From assembly GCF_043789415.1 (NCBI RefSeq), contig NZ_JBDLLW010000001.1, positions 1,860,001-1,924,000 of the forward strand: 64,000 bases of DNA, read 5' to 3'. The DNA comes from Renibacterium sp043789415 (GTDB lineage: Bacteria; Actinomycetota; Actinomycetes; Actinomycetales; Micrococcaceae). This document shows positions 28,380 to 39,608 of this stretch, in pieces (the first letter of the stretch is position 1; every line of letters starts with the position of its first letter). Made by a program: the position numbers and the translations under genes. A model generated the notes under the pieces. The model was not told the origin of the DNA, ran no database searches, and saw only the letters and a list, made by a program, of their open reading frames with translations.

Positions 28380-28385
28380 TAAAAT
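28380..28385 (+). promoter_or_regulatory. Candidate -10 box of lysS, leaderless
   Basis: TAAAAT lies eight bases upstream of the GTG start of lysS, and no ribosome site is present between. Transcription would start at or very near the start codon. Confidence 0.45.
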
Positions 28386-28393
28386 ACTTTCTT

Positions 28394-29902
28394 GTGACCG
28401 AACAAGGAACCCAGCCCACCGAAGAACAAGTTTCCGAGCAGATGCAGATTCGGCTCGAGAAACGCGCCAAATTGCTGGAACGAGGGCTTGAGGCTTATCC
28501 GGTGGGGGTGCCTCGGACGCACAGTCTGGCAGAGGTCCGGCAGAAGTTCCCGGCTCTTGAAGCCGACGAAACCACTGGCGAGATGGTCGGTGTGGCTGGC
28601 CGCGTGGTTTTTGTCCGCAATACCGGAAAATTGTGCTTCGTCACTCTGCAAGAGGGCAATGGCACTCGTTTGCAAGGCATGCTCAGCCTTGACAGGGTCG
28701 GCGAAGCCGCGCTGGCTGACTGGAAGGCGCTGGTCGATCTGGGCGATCATGTTTTCCTGCACGGTGAAGTGATCTCCTCCAAGCGCGGTGAGCTTTCGGT
28801 GCTCGCGGATTCCTGGCAGATGGTGTCGAAGGCGCTGCGCCCGATGCCCGTGCTGCACGCCGAGCTCAATGAGGAGAACCGGGTCCGCCAGCGCTATGTG
28901 GATCTGATGGTCCGCGAAGAGGCACGACAGATGGTGTACACCAGAGCCGCCGTTACCCGAGCGGTGCGGCAGACTCTCAATGATCTCGACTATGTCGAAG
29001 TGGAAGGCCCCGTGCTGCAACTGGTCCACGGCGGAGCCAGCGCACGCCCCTTCGAAACCCATGTCAATGCGTTCGACCAGAAGATGACGCTTCGCATCGC
29101 CTTGGAGCTGTATCTCAAGCGAGCCGTGGTGGGTGGAATTGATCGGGTCTATGAACTCGGCAGGATCTTCCGAAATGAAGGCGTCGATTCAACGCACAGT
29201 CCTGAATTCACCATGTTGGAATGCTACGAAGCTTACGCCGACCAATTCGTGATGGCTGAGCGCATGAAGCAGATCATTCTCAACTGCGCTGATTTACTGG
29301 GTAGCCGGCAAATTGAAACCGCTAAAGGAATCATTGATCTTGATGCCGAGTGGGAATGGCTAGCCGTTTATCCAGGGTTATCTGCTGCGCTCGGGGAGGA
29401 AATTACTCCGCAGACTGAGAGCGGGAGACTTCGTGAGTTGGCGGCGCAACACGATATCAAGGTTGATCCCGGTTGGGATGCTGAAAAACTGGTGGTGGAG
29501 CTTTTCGGAGAATTGGTAGAACCGAATCTGCTGCAACCCACTTTTGTCTATAACTATCCGCCGTCCGCTCAGCCGCTTGCCCGGCCGCATCGCAGTGAAC
29601 CCCAGCTCATTGAGGCCTGGGATCTCATTATCGGCGGCATGGAACGCGGCACTGCTTTCTCAGAGTTGATCGATCCGGTGATCCAGAGGGAACGGCTGAC
29701 TGAGCAATCCTTGCGCGCTGCGGGCGGTGACCCGGAGGCCATGCAATTGGATGAGGATTTCCTCCGTGCGCTGGAGCACGGGGCTCCTCCGATGGGAGGT
29801 ATCGGGCTGGGAATCGACCGGCTGGTGATGCTGTTCACCAACTCGGGAATTCGTGAAACCATTCTTTTCCCATTGCTCAAGCCGGATGCATCGAGGAACT
29901 GA
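28394..29902 (+). CDS. lysS: Lysine--tRNA ligase, class II
   Basis: Charges tRNA-Lys. The 502-residue protein has the OB-fold anticodon-binding domain (about 60-165: VGVAGRVVFVRNTGKLCFVTL) and the class II core: motif 1 around VEGPVLQLVHGGASARPF, motif 2 GRIFRNEGVDSTHSPEFTMLE and motif 3 GGIGLGIDRLVMLFTNS. The GTG start is close behind a -10-like box. The stretch 29280-29600 is visibly lower in GC than the neighbouring genes. A 50-residue membrane protein follows after three bases. Confidence 0.95.
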   Translation: MTEQGTQPTEEQVSEQMQIRLEKRAKLLERGLEAYPVGVPRTHSLAEVRQKFPALEADETTGEMVGVAGRVVFVRNTGKLCFVTLQEGNGTRLQGMLSLDRVGEAALADWKALVDLGDHVFLHGEVISSKRGELSVLADSWQMVSKALRPMPVLHAELNEENRVRQRYVDLMVREEARQMVYTRAAVTRAVRQTLNDLDYVEVEGPVLQLVHGGASARPFETHVNAFDQKMTLRIALELYLKRAVVGGIDRVYELGRIFRNEGVDSTHSPEFTMLECYEAYADQFVMAERMKQIILNCADLLGSRQIETAKGIIDLDAEWEWLAVYPGLSAALGEEITPQTESGRLRELAAQHDIKVDPGWDAEKLVVELFGELVEPNLLQPTFVYNYPPSAQPLARPHRSEPQLIEAWDLIIGGMERGTAFSELIDPVIQRERLTEQSLRAAGGDPEAMQLDEDFLRALEHGAPPMGGIGLGIDRLVMLFTNSGIRETILFPLLKPDASRN

Positions 29903-29905
29903 TCG

Positions 29906-30058
29906 ATGGAATATCTCGCAGTAATCGTGCCGTCGCTGGGTGTGGGAGTAGTTTTTTTCTTCGCCATGAAAGCGATTTTCAACGCTGATCGTTCAGAGCG
30001 GCAAGCTTTGGCGCGCGCCGAAGAAGAAGCAAAAAATGCTTCTGAACAGGGTAAATAG
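29906..30058 (+). CDS. Small single-span membrane protein
   Basis: A 50-residue protein beginning three bases after the lysS stop. Residues 4-24 form one hydrophobic helix (YLAVIVPSLGVGVVFFFAMK), and the remainder is charged (ADRSERQALARAEEEAK), probably cytoplasmic and helical. Similar tiny proteins accompany lysS in relatives as far as I recall. Function unknown. Confidence 0.65.
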   Translation: MEYLAVIVPSLGVGVVFFFAMKAIFNADRSERQALARAEEEAKNASEQGK

Positions 30059-30278
30059 TTTCAGTAGCCGGGTTTCACGATCGAATTTTTGGCTATTTTT
30101 CTACCGTCAAGCTAAATAATTGGTTGTCTTCTAAAGTAATAATTGCTTGTTTTCTGCGAGGTATGAAATTTAGTTTCACAGCGGGTATCCAAGTAATATT
30201 TTGACTAAGATGTGTCTGTCAAGGTAATTTATTTTCAGACATGGCGCATGTCGCATTGCCTAAAATTTAGGGGAAAAA
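30059..30278. promoter_or_regulatory. AT-rich control region of lsr2
   Basis: About 220 bases of AT-rich sequence between the small membrane gene and lsr2. No gene is present. A GGGGA ribosome site precedes the lsr2 ATG. Lsr2 binds AT-rich DNA and is known to act on its own promoter in mycobacteria, so autoregulation is plausible. Confidence 0.5.
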
Positions 30279-30608
30279 ATGGCACAAAAAGTTAAAATCA
30301 TCTTGGTGGACGATCTTGATGGCGGAAATGCCGATGAAACCGTGAGGTTCGGGCTGGACGGCGTCAATTATGAGGTTGATCTGTCCAGTGCACACGCTGC
30401 TCAATTGCGTGAAGCCGTTCAGCCTTTTGCGGCGGTCGGCCGTAAATCAGCGGGTCGTGTTTCAAAAACTCGTCAGCAAGGCGCGGTTAACCGCAGCAAC
30501 GAGGTTGCGCAGATTCGTGCTTGGGCACGCGAGAACGGTCATACCGTGAGTGATCGGGGCCGGATTCAGGCCGAGATCGTCGCCGCCTACCACAAGGCTA
30601 ACGACTGA
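30279..30608 (+). CDS. lsr2: Lsr2 family nucleoid-associated protein
   Basis: The 109-residue protein is a full-length Lsr2: an N-terminal dimerisation domain (MAQKVKIILVDDLDGGNADETVRFGLDG in the first 28 positions), a flexible middle, and a C-terminal DNA-binding domain ending AWARENGHTVSDRGRIQAEIV, where the RGR loop enters the AT-rich minor groove. Lsr2 bridges DNA and silences acquired AT-rich genes, like H-NS. It sits between lysS and clpC, its conserved place in actinobacteria. Confidence 0.96.
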   Translation: MAQKVKIILVDDLDGGNADETVRFGLDGVNYEVDLSSAHAAQLREAVQPFAAVGRKSAGRVSKTRQQGAVNRSNEVAQIRAWARENGHTVSDRGRIQAEIVAAYHKAND

Positions 30609-30701
30609 TTTATTCCGCAGTTTTCCCTGTGGCGAACATCGCCCCACTCCTAGCAAAAAGTGCGTAGCATCAAAGTACGCAGTAGCTAGGAGTGTGGCGA
30701 A

Positions 30702-33194
<2,493 letters not shown>

Positions 33195-33200
33195 GCCGAA

Positions 33201-33248
33201 CCGTCTCCGGGAGCCTGCAGTAGAGAGCAGGCTCCCGAAGACGGTTTT
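33201..33248 (+). terminator. Rho-independent terminator of clpC
   Basis: CGGGAGCCTGC and GCAGGCTCCCG form an 11-pair stem with an eight-base loop. Outer CCGTCT and AGACGG extend the stem, and TTTT follows directly. It starts six bases after the clpC stop. Confidence 0.85.
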
Positions 33249-33341
33249 GAGCTTTTCACAACGCGCTCACATTCAGAATCGGTATAACTGATACAGGGAC
33301 TCTGAAGGTGGGCGTGTTTCGTTTGAGCTAGGAGGGTAGTC

Positions 33342-34643
33342 ATCTCAACTCTTCAGCTAACCACCGGATGGGTGACGGTGGTCTTCCCTGCACTGGGTCT
33401 GCTGGGTTTGGTTCTCTTGGTGAGCGGCCCGAGAAAGCACCTCAAAAGAGCGGTGCCGATCACGCTGATCGGCAGTGGGCTGCTCGTGCTGGGCGTCAGA
33501 TATCTCACCGAGAGCGTGCTCGATCTCTGGGGCCAGCCACTGCATTGGCGGATCTATCTTTTCACTGGTCTCGCTCTCGCCGCCCTCGCCTTGCTGGTGC
33601 CCAGATTGCTGAGCTTCAAGCGCTGGTACACCAAATTATTGGCGCCGCTCGCCGCAATTCTCGTCATTGTCGCCTTCGGCCTGCAGATCAATCAGGTATT
33701 CGGCTACTACCCGACAGCGGGTAGCCTCTGGGGCGACAACGGCGTTGACGTCCAGGCCTTCAGCCCCTCCGATACAGTGAATAAGTCAAAGCTCACCGCG
33801 CGTACCCCGACGGTTCGGGAAGAGGACTGGCAGCCGCCGACGTCGATGCCTGATTCGGGCAAGTTGATCACGGTGCAGATCCCGGCGAGCGTCTCGAATG
33901 TGCATTCCGGTATCTCCTATGTCTATATTCCGCCCGCCTACCGGGTTCAGAACCCGGCTAATGTTCCGGTGCTGGTCTTGATTCACGGTAATCCCGGGGA
34001 TTCCGTCGATTGGCAGCGAGGCGGTCTGGTGACTCAGCAGATGGATGCGTATGCCGCCGAGCACAAGGGAATCGCGCCGCTGGTGGTGATGCCCGATGTG
34101 ACGAGCGGGAATGCTGAGAGCTGGTCATTGTGCATGGATTCGCCGCGCGGCAAAGGGGCGACCTTTCTTGCGGTTGACGTTCCAAACTATGTCAAGAAGA
34201 CCTTCGGCCTGGGCCTCGCCGGCGGTCAGCAGTTCATGATCGGCGGGATGTCCTACGGTGGCACTTGCGCCCTGCAACTGGGCGTGACCTTCCCCGCCGT
34301 GTACCCGGCGTTCCTGGATTTCTCCGGTGAGCGGGGGCCCTATATCAACGGCGGTGATGCCGCGATTATCAGTAAATACTTCAATGGCGACGCCGACGCC
34401 TTCGCGGAAGTCTCTCCGCTCGAACTGCTAAAGACCACGAAGCTTCCGCATTCGAAGGCCATAGTGCTGGTGGGCTCCTCTGATTATTACCGGCCGCAGG
34501 GCGAAGAAGTCTATCGGGCACTGAAGGCAGCCGACGTCCAAGTCGAGTTGCAGACTGTGGACGGCGATCACGGCTGGGCGGTCTGGCGGCTCGCCCTGGG
34601 GAACAACATGCCCCGGATCATGCAGCAATTCGGAGTCAGCTAG
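33342..34643 (+). CDS. Membrane-anchored esterase (alpha/beta hydrolase, mycolyltransferase-like)
   Basis: About 430 residues: four N-terminal membrane helices (first 120 residues), an extracytoplasmic linker, then an Esterase-D/antigen-85-type hydrolase domain with FIGGMSYGGTCAL-like nucleophile elbow (GMSYGG) and a catalytic His in DGDHGWAVW. It is likely to face outside and act on cell-envelope esters; the substrate is unknown. The first GTG is at 33372, 35 bases after the only good ribosome site, AGGAGGG at 33330-33336. An ATC at 33342, in frame and five bases after that site, may be the real start, and I report from there. Confidence 0.75.
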   Translation: MSTLQLTTGWVTVVFPALGLLGLVLLVSGPRKHLKRAVPITLIGSGLLVLGVRYLTESVLDLWGQPLHWRIYLFTGLALAALALLVPRLLSFKRWYTKLLAPLAAILVIVAFGLQINQVFGYYPTAGSLWGDNGVDVQAFSPSDTVNKSKLTARTPTVREEDWQPPTSMPDSGKLITVQIPASVSNVHSGISYVYIPPAYRVQNPANVPVLVLIHGNPGDSVDWQRGGLVTQQMDAYAAEHKGIAPLVVMPDVTSGNAESWSLCMDSPRGKGATFLAVDVPNYVKKTFGLGLAGGQQFMIGGMSYGGTCALQLGVTFPAVYPAFLDFSGERGPYINGGDAAIISKYFNGDADAFAEVSPLELLKTTKLPHSKAIVLVGSSDYYRPQGEEVYRALKAADVQVELQTVDGDHGWAVWRLALGNNMPRIMQQFGVS

Positions 34644-34726
34644 GTCAGTTCGCACTGAGAATTCTCGGCGATGAATGGCCACCCAGAGATCTCAATGCCT
34701 CGACTTCACCCGAACAACCGCTCGGC

Positions 34727-34732
34727 TATGAT
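34727..34732 (+). promoter_or_regulatory. Candidate -10 box of the TMEM175-like gene, leaderless
   Basis: TATGAT, close to the consensus, lies six bases before the ATG at 34739. A CTTCAC at 34704-34709 is 17 bases upstream as a possible -35. Confidence 0.5.
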
Positions 34733-34738
34733 CGGCCT

Positions 34739-35458
34739 ATGAGCGAACAAAGCCCGAGTGTTGCCGAGCGAGTTGAGGCCTCCGCGCAGATTCTGCGGCA
34801 TGGGCCAAATACCGAACGGACAATGTTCTTCTCAGATGCTGTTTTTGCCATTGCGATGACTCTCCTGGTGCTGGATCTGCGGGTGGAACTACCACCTAAT
34901 CCCAGCGTGCAGGAGATTAACGAGGCAATGATCGAGCAGATTCCGGCCTTTGCGAGCTTCGTGCTCTCTTTTATCCTGGTCGGCGTCAACTGGGTCAATC
35001 ACCATCGCCGGTTCAACGGCATCGCATCCTATGACTCGAGATTGCAGCAGCTGAATCTGCTGTTCCTCTTCTTCGTCGCCTTTATGCCGGTGCCCACCAG
35101 TCTGCTCTTTGCGAACGCTGGTTCGCCCTGGCCCGTAGTGCTCTACGCCGTGGTGGTCTCCGGGATCTCACTGAGCCTGAATCTGCTCTGGCGGCATGCT
35201 CGGCGAGCTGGATTGATGGATCAGAGAGTCTCCGAAGCGCTCTACCGATATTCGCTGTACTCGACAGCACCGGTCTGGACCGTCTTCCTGCTCTCCATAC
35301 CCCTAGCTTTTATCTCCAATGATGTGGCCCTTTATTTCTGGATACTGATCTTTCCGGCGAGCCTTATCCAACATCGAATCAGCTGGCGTCGCTTTGTGGC
35401 ACGAGAGACGGCGCGCTTTGAGGCCGAGGACGCTGAGGCTTCACCGCCTGCCGGCTAG
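34739..35458 (+). CDS. TMEM175-like (DUF1211) potassium channel protein
   Basis: A 239-residue integral membrane protein with six hydrophobic segments. The family motif FSDAVFAIAMTLLVLDL (31-47) forms the pore-lining first helix of bacterial TMEM175 channels, which conduct potassium. Later helices follow near 73-95, 108-125, 134-152, 180-200 and 203-220. The start is consistent with a leaderless mRNA. disA, whose product c-di-AMP controls potassium uptake in many bacteria, lies 6.5 kb away; a functional link is only a guess. Confidence 0.8.
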   Translation: MSEQSPSVAERVEASAQILRHGPNTERTMFFSDAVFAIAMTLLVLDLRVELPPNPSVQEINEAMIEQIPAFASFVLSFILVGVNWVNHHRRFNGIASYDSRLQQLNLLFLFFVAFMPVPTSLLFANAGSPWPVVLYAVVVSGISLSLNLLWRHARRAGLMDQRVSEALYRYSLYSTAPVWTVFLLSIPLAFISNDVALYFWILIFPASLIQHRISWRRFVARETARFEAEDAEASPPAG

Positions 35459-35462
35459 CTGC

Positions 35463-35496
35463 TCTGCCGCTGGAGTGCATCTGCCGCTGGAGTGCA
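35463..35496. repeat. 17-bp tandem duplication after the TMEM175-like gene
   Basis: TCTGCCGCTGGAGTGCA occurs twice without a gap, starting four bases after the stop codon. Confidence 0.85.
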
Positions 35497-35564
35497 AGGG
35501 GAGCCGCCCGATCTGATCGAGTAACCCGGCCAAGGAACTGGGACTCTGAGGCCTCGTCGAGGCA

Positions 35565-35570
35565 TAGGAT
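35565..35570 (+). promoter_or_regulatory. Candidate -10 box of the acetyltransferase gene, leaderless
   Basis: TAGGAT is followed by six bases and the GTG start at 35577. No ribosome site lies between. Confidence 0.45.
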
Positions 35571-35576
35571 ACTCAA

Positions 35577-36095
35577 GTGAGTAGCTTTCTGATTCGCCCA
35601 GCAAGAACCTCTGATGTGCCTGCGATCAAGGCCTTGGTGGCTCCGCTGGCCTCTCGCCGAATTCTGATGGCGAAGGAGACAGTGGCTTATTTCGAGGGGA
35701 TCCAGGAGATGCTGGTGGCGCAGACCACCGGCGGACAGCTCTCTCCGGTGGTGATCGGCTGTGGTGCTTTGCACGTCATGTGGGATGACCTGGCTGAAGT
35801 GCGCACCTTGGCAACCGCTCCGGATTGGCTCGGTCAGGGAGTGGGGCATGCTTTGGTGGAGCAGCTTCTGGAGAACGCCCGTGCGCTCGGGGTGAGCCGG
35901 GTTTTCTGTCTGACTTTCGAAGTCGAGTTTTTCCGTCGGCACGGGTTCGAGGTGATGGCCGATCAGTCGGCGGTGGACCCTCAGGTCTATTCCGAATTGC
36001 TGCGCTCTCATGATGAGGGGGTCGCCGAATTCCTCGACCTGGCGAGGGTGAAGCCGAATACCCTTGGCAATACCCGGATGCTGAGGGAGCTCTAG
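35577..36095 (+). CDS. Amino-acid N-acetyltransferase (GNAT)
   Basis: A 172-residue GNAT-fold protein of the ArgA-type short N-acetylglutamate synthase group. It starts FLIRPARTSDVPAIKALVAPLASRRILMAK; the acetyl-CoA loop is WLGQGVGHALVEQLL (R/Q-x-x-G-x-G/A), followed by FFRRHGFEVM. This group acetylates glutamate to start arginine synthesis in actinobacteria; the annotation is by fold and pattern. It stands alone, not near other arg genes. The GTG start has a candidate leaderless promoter. Confidence 0.82.
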   Translation: MSSFLIRPARTSDVPAIKALVAPLASRRILMAKETVAYFEGIQEMLVAQTTGGQLSPVVIGCGALHVMWDDLAEVRTLATAPDWLGQGVGHALVEQLLENARALGVSRVFCLTFEVEFFRRHGFEVMADQSAVDPQVYSELLRSHDEGVAEFLDLARVKPNTLGNTRMLREL

Positions 36096-36149
36096 GACTC
36101 GACCTGGGGATAGGCTTAGTGAGGATACTTTCGAGGGAGAGAGGTTGCC

Positions 36150-37148
36150 GTGAAGAAGCTCATCAATGACCCCAAGGATGTGGTCAAGGAATCGGTTGAG
36201 GGGTTCGCTCTGGCGCATCCAGATCTGGTGCTGGTCAACCCGGAACCGTTGTACATCTTCCGTCGGCAGCCCAAAGTCGGCAAGGTGGGGCTGATCTCCG
36301 GTGGGGGTTCGGGCCACGAGCCATTGCACGCCGGGTATGTAGGTAGCGGAATGCTCGACGCGGCCGTGCCGGGCGCCGTCTTCACCTCACCGACTCCCGA
36401 TGCGATCATCCCGGCCACTCTGGCCGCCGATTCCGGTGCCGGGGTGCTGCAGATCGTGAAGAACTACACCGGAGACGTGCTGAATTTCGAGACCGCCGCC
36501 GAAATGGCGGAGGCTGAGGGCATACGGGTCCGTACCGTGCTGGTCAATGACGACGTCGCCGTCGAAGACTCGCTCTATACCGCAGGTCGGCGCGGGGTGG
36601 CCGGAACGGTGCTGGTGGAGAAGATCGCCGGAGCCGCCGCCGAGCGCGGAGACGATTTAGACGCCGTCACCGCGGTGGCACAGCGGGTCAACGATAATGT
36701 GCGGACCATGGGAGTTGCGCTGAGTGCTTGCACCGTGCCGCACGCGGGGGTGCCGAGCTTTGAACTCGACGAGAACGAGATTGAGATCGGCATCGGAATT
36801 CACGGCGAACCTGGACGGCATCGCATCGAGATGGAAGCCGCCGACGGCATCACCGACCGCTTGCTTGAGCCGGTGCTCACCGATCTTGGGGTACAAGCCG
36901 ATGAGTCGGTGCTGCTCTTCGTGAACGGGATGGGAGGCACACCGCTGAGCGAGCTCTACATCGTTTATCGCAGAGCCGCCCAGCTGCTGGCGGAAAAAGG
37001 CATCCAAGTCACCCGCTCGCTGGTGGGAAACTACATCACCGCCCTGGAGATGCAGGGCTGCTCGCTCTCTGTGCTGCGATTGGACCACCAGCTCACCGAG
37101 TTATGGGACGCCCCGGTGCATACCGCTGCTTTGCGCTGGGGAGTCTGA
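36150..37148 (+). CDS. dhaK: PTS-dependent dihydroxyacetone kinase, DhaK subunit
   Basis: Binds dihydroxyacetone covalently through a histidine and receives phosphate from DhaL-bound ADP. The 332-residue protein has ISGGGSGHEPLHAGYVG near 50 and CTVPHAGVPSFEL with the substrate-binding His. The GTG at 36150 follows GAGGGAGAGAGG. dhaL and dhaM follow, forming a compact operon for dihydroxyacetone or glycerol use. Confidence 0.96.
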   Translation: MKKLINDPKDVVKESVEGFALAHPDLVLVNPEPLYIFRRQPKVGKVGLISGGGSGHEPLHAGYVGSGMLDAAVPGAVFTSPTPDAIIPATLAADSGAGVLQIVKNYTGDVLNFETAAEMAEAEGIRVRTVLVNDDVAVEDSLYTAGRRGVAGTVLVEKIAGAAAERGDDLDAVTAVAQRVNDNVRTMGVALSACTVPHAGVPSFELDENEIEIGIGIHGEPGRHRIEMEAADGITDRLLEPVLTDLGVQADESVLLFVNGMGGTPLSELYIVYRRAAQLLAEKGIQVTRSLVGNYITALEMQGCSLSVLRLDHQLTELWDAPVHTAALRWGV

Positions 37149-37175
37149 GTGGGAAGCCGAGGAGGAAGAGTTTAG

Positions 37176-37808
37176 ATGCTGGATAAGAACTGGGCCGTGG
37201 CCTGGATGAAAGCGACTGCCGCAGAAATCGCTGAGCACCGCGTCGCGCTGAGCGAACTGGATCGGGCGATCGGCGACGGCGACCATGGCGAGAATCTGGA
37301 CCGTGGCTTCCAAGCCGTGCTCGGCAAGCTGGATGCTGCATACGTTTCCCCCGCCGAGGTCTTCAAAATGGTGGCCATGACCTTGATGTCAGTAGTGGGT
37401 GGCGCGGCCGGCCCGCTCTACGGCACGGCCTTCCTGAGGGCTTCCAGCGCACTCGGCGATGCCGGCAGCCTGGACGCCGAGGCCGTCTCGGCGGTGCTCA
37501 CTGCGGCACGGGATGGCATCGTGGCTCGCGGCAAGGCAGCCCCGGGGGATAAGACCATGATCGACGCCTGGACTCCAGCCGTGGAAGCCGCCGACGAGGC
37601 GGTGCAGAACGGCCTCGCAGCGGAGGAAGTGCTCGCCGCCGCCGCAGCAGCAGCTCACGAAGGAGCCAGGGAGACCGAGCCGCTGATAGCCCATAAGGGC
37701 AGGGCGAGCTATCTTGCTGAACGCAGCGCGGGGCATCGAGATCCTGGTGCGCAGTCAACGGCGCTCATTCTGGCTGCCGCAGCCCGAACCGCGAGGGAGG
37801 CAGCATGA
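37176..37808 (+). CDS. dhaL: Dihydroxyacetone kinase, DhaL (ADP-binding) subunit
   Basis: Carries a tightly held ADP that is rephosphorylated by DhaM and passes phosphate to dihydroxyacetone on DhaK. The 210-residue protein has the metal/nucleotide motif IGDGDHGENLDRG near 30 and GDKTMIDAW and RASYLAERSAGHRDPGA in the helical barrel. It begins 27 bases after dhaK and overlaps dhaM by ATGA. Confidence 0.95.
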   Translation: MLDKNWAVAWMKATAAEIAEHRVALSELDRAIGDGDHGENLDRGFQAVLGKLDAAYVSPAEVFKMVAMTLMSVVGGAAGPLYGTAFLRASSALGDAGSLDAEAVSAVLTAARDGIVARGKAAPGDKTMIDAWTPAVEAADEAVQNGLAAEEVLAAAAAAAHEGARETEPLIAHKGRASYLAERSAGHRDPGAQSTALILAAAARTAREAA

Positions 37809-38509
37809 CGGTCTCACTGGTCCTCGTCTCGCACAGCGAGAAGCTCGCAGAAGGCCTGGCTGAACTCGCTGGGCAAATGGCACCCGATGTGCGGATCCTG
37901 CCAGCCGGCGGGATGGACTCCGATGCCGTCGGCAAGAGTGCGCTGGGCACCTCGCTCAGTAAGATCACCGCAGCGTTGGACGCCGCAGATGCCGGCGACG
38001 GCGTGCTGATCCTGGCAGATTTGGGCTCCGCCGTGATGACCGCGGAATCCGCTCTTGAATTCATCGGCAACCCGGAGCGACTGCAATTGGCTGAGGCGCC
38101 GCTCGTCGAAGGGGCGGTGGCCGCCGCCGTGGAAGCCCAGTCGGGAGCCGCTCTCGCCCGGGTCCGCCAGGCTGCGGAAACCGCGCTCTCGGCGGGTGCA
38201 GCCTTCGGTACCACTCCGGTGCCCGCCGCAGCGCAGCCGGAGAACCGTCTCACGGAGGTGACGGCGGATGTCGTATTGATCAATCCAATGGGCCTGCACG
38301 CACGACCCGCGGCGACTCTGGCCGCTGCCTTGGGGGCGATGGATGTGGAGATCGAGATCAACGGCGTTGACGGGCAATCCGTGATGATGCTGATGACCCT
38401 GGGGGCGGCCCAGGGCACCAGCTTGCATCTGGTGGCGAGCGGTCCCGACGCCGGGCGCGCGGTCGAGCTGGTGAAGGCCGAGGTGGAAGCCGGGTTCGGC
38501 GAGCTCTGA
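37805..38509 (+). CDS. dhaM: Dihydroxyacetone kinase phosphotransfer subunit DhaM (EIIA + HPr)
   Basis: Relays phosphate from PTS enzyme I to DhaL. The 234-residue protein joins an EIIA-mannose-like domain (1-125; phosphorylatable His10 in VSHSEKLAEG) to an HPr domain (about 150-234; His165 in GLHARPAATL). The third, enzyme-I-like domain of the E. coli protein is absent, so a separate enzyme I is needed; one is encoded at 60458-62161. The last gene of dhaKLM, it converges on mutY. Confidence 0.94.
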   Translation: MTVSLVLVSHSEKLAEGLAELAGQMAPDVRILPAGGMDSDAVGKSALGTSLSKITAALDAADAGDGVLILADLGSAVMTAESALEFIGNPERLQLAEAPLVEGAVAAAVEAQSGAALARVRQAAETALSAGAAFGTTPVPAAAQPENRLTEVTADVVLINPMGLHARPAATLAAALGAMDVEIEINGVDGQSVMMLMTLGAAQGTSLHLVASGPDAGRAVELVKAEVEAGFGEL

Positions 38510-38538
38510 GGGAATCGTCAACCGGCTCGGGCTTGAGT

Positions 38539-38554
38539 GGCCGTTCGAGCGGCC
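38539..38554. terminator. Small hairpin between dhaM and mutY
   Basis: GGCCG-TTCGAG-CGGCC lies in the 75-base convergent spacer. It could stop transcription from either side, but there is no T-run. Confidence 0.35.
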
Positions 38555-38584
38555 CCATGCTTTGAGCAGCCCGGATCGACTGGG

Positions 38585-39541
38585 CTAAGCGGGCAGCGCC
38601 AGGCCATTCTCGGTGCGTTCAGCCAGCCCATCTTTCACGAGATCCTCCAGGATGCGCTCCAGCCGGCTCGGCTCGCTCCCCAGGGCATGCAGGTGCTTCA
38701 ACGGTTTGCTGAGCGAGGCCTCGTGTAGCAGTACCGGCGGAGTGAAGAACACATCCCACGGGGTGGGTGTGCTGGCCGCCCGCAGCACTGCCATCACGGC
38801 GCCACGAAGCTGCCGGTCGGTGCCTGCCCAGGGTTGTCCTTTGGGCTGATAAGTGGGCTCTGGTTCCCCGGCGGCGATCCAGGCGCAGCGATCGCGGACC
38901 GGGCAATCCGAGCATTTCGGTGAGCGTGCGGTGCACACCAGTGCCCCGAGTTCCATCACCGAGGCGTTCCAGCGGACTGATCCGGCTTCCTCCAGGGGCA
39001 GCACAGAGTCGGCCAGAGTCATCTCAGCCGCGGTCAGGCTGGGTGACGGCAGCGCCAGACCGGAGAACAGCCTGGCTTCAACTCGCCGGATGTTCGTGTC
39101 CACCACGGTAGCCCGAACTCCGAAGGCAAAGGCTGCGACCGCGGCCGCTGTGTAGTCACCGATCCCGGGGAGGGACTTCAGCTCCGCCACGGTGGAGGGG
39201 ACCTCGCCGTCGTACTCTTCAGTGATTCTGCTCGCCGCAGCGTGCAAACGCAGCGCCCTGCGCGGGTAGCCCAGGCGATCCCAGGCTCGCACCGCTTCTC
39301 CGGCGGGCTCCGCAGCCAGTGCCGCCGGAGTCGGCCAGCGCTCCAGCCACTGCTGCCAGCGAGGCAGCACCCGCACCACAGGGGTCTGCTGCAACATGAT
39401 TTCGCTGACCAGTACGCCCCAGGGACTGCAGTCGGCCGAACGCCACGGCAGCTGCCGGGCGTGGTCGGAAAACCAGTCGGCAATGTCCAGCTGAATGGAG
39501 GGCAGCAGTGAATGGGGAGTTCTATCCATGGCAGGTTTCAT
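38585..39541 (-). CDS. mutY: A/G-specific adenine glycosylase
   Basis: Removes adenine mispaired with 8-oxoguanine. The 318-residue protein has the helix-hairpin-helix LKSLPGIGDYTAAAVAAFAF with the catalytic Asp in ATVVDTNIRRV, the SEIMLQQT motif, and the iron-sulfur ligands in CTARSPKCSDCPVRDRC. The start is ATG 39541 or ATG 39529; neither has a clear ribosome site. The C-terminal 8-oxoG-recognition domain is short, as in many actinobacteria. Confidence 0.94.
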   Translation of the reverse strand: MKPAMDRTPHSLLPSIQLDIADWFSDHARQLPWRSADCSPWGVLVSEIMLQQTPVVRVLPRWQQWLERWPTPAALAAEPAGEAVRAWDRLGYPRRALRLHAAASRITEEYDGEVPSTVAELKSLPGIGDYTAAAVAAFAFGVRATVVDTNIRRVEARLFSGLALPSPSLTAAEMTLADSVLPLEEAGSVRWNASVMELGALVCTARSPKCSDCPVRDRCAWIAAGEPEPTYQPKGQPWAGTDRQLRGAVMAVLRAASTPTPWDVFFTPPVLLHEASLSKPLKHLHALGSEPSRLERILEDLVKDGLAERTENGLALPA

Positions 39542-39608
39542 CAGGTCAAACGTAATATCTTTTGAAGAGACTTACTATTCTGAGCTTTTTATTCACCGAG
39601 GAGTGCCA

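Noticed and set aside
30631..30643. GGCGA-ACA-TCGCC palindrome upstream of clpC as a ClgR site
   Set aside because: It does not match the CGC-N5-GCG core of ClgR boxes as I know it, and it is too short to claim otherwise.
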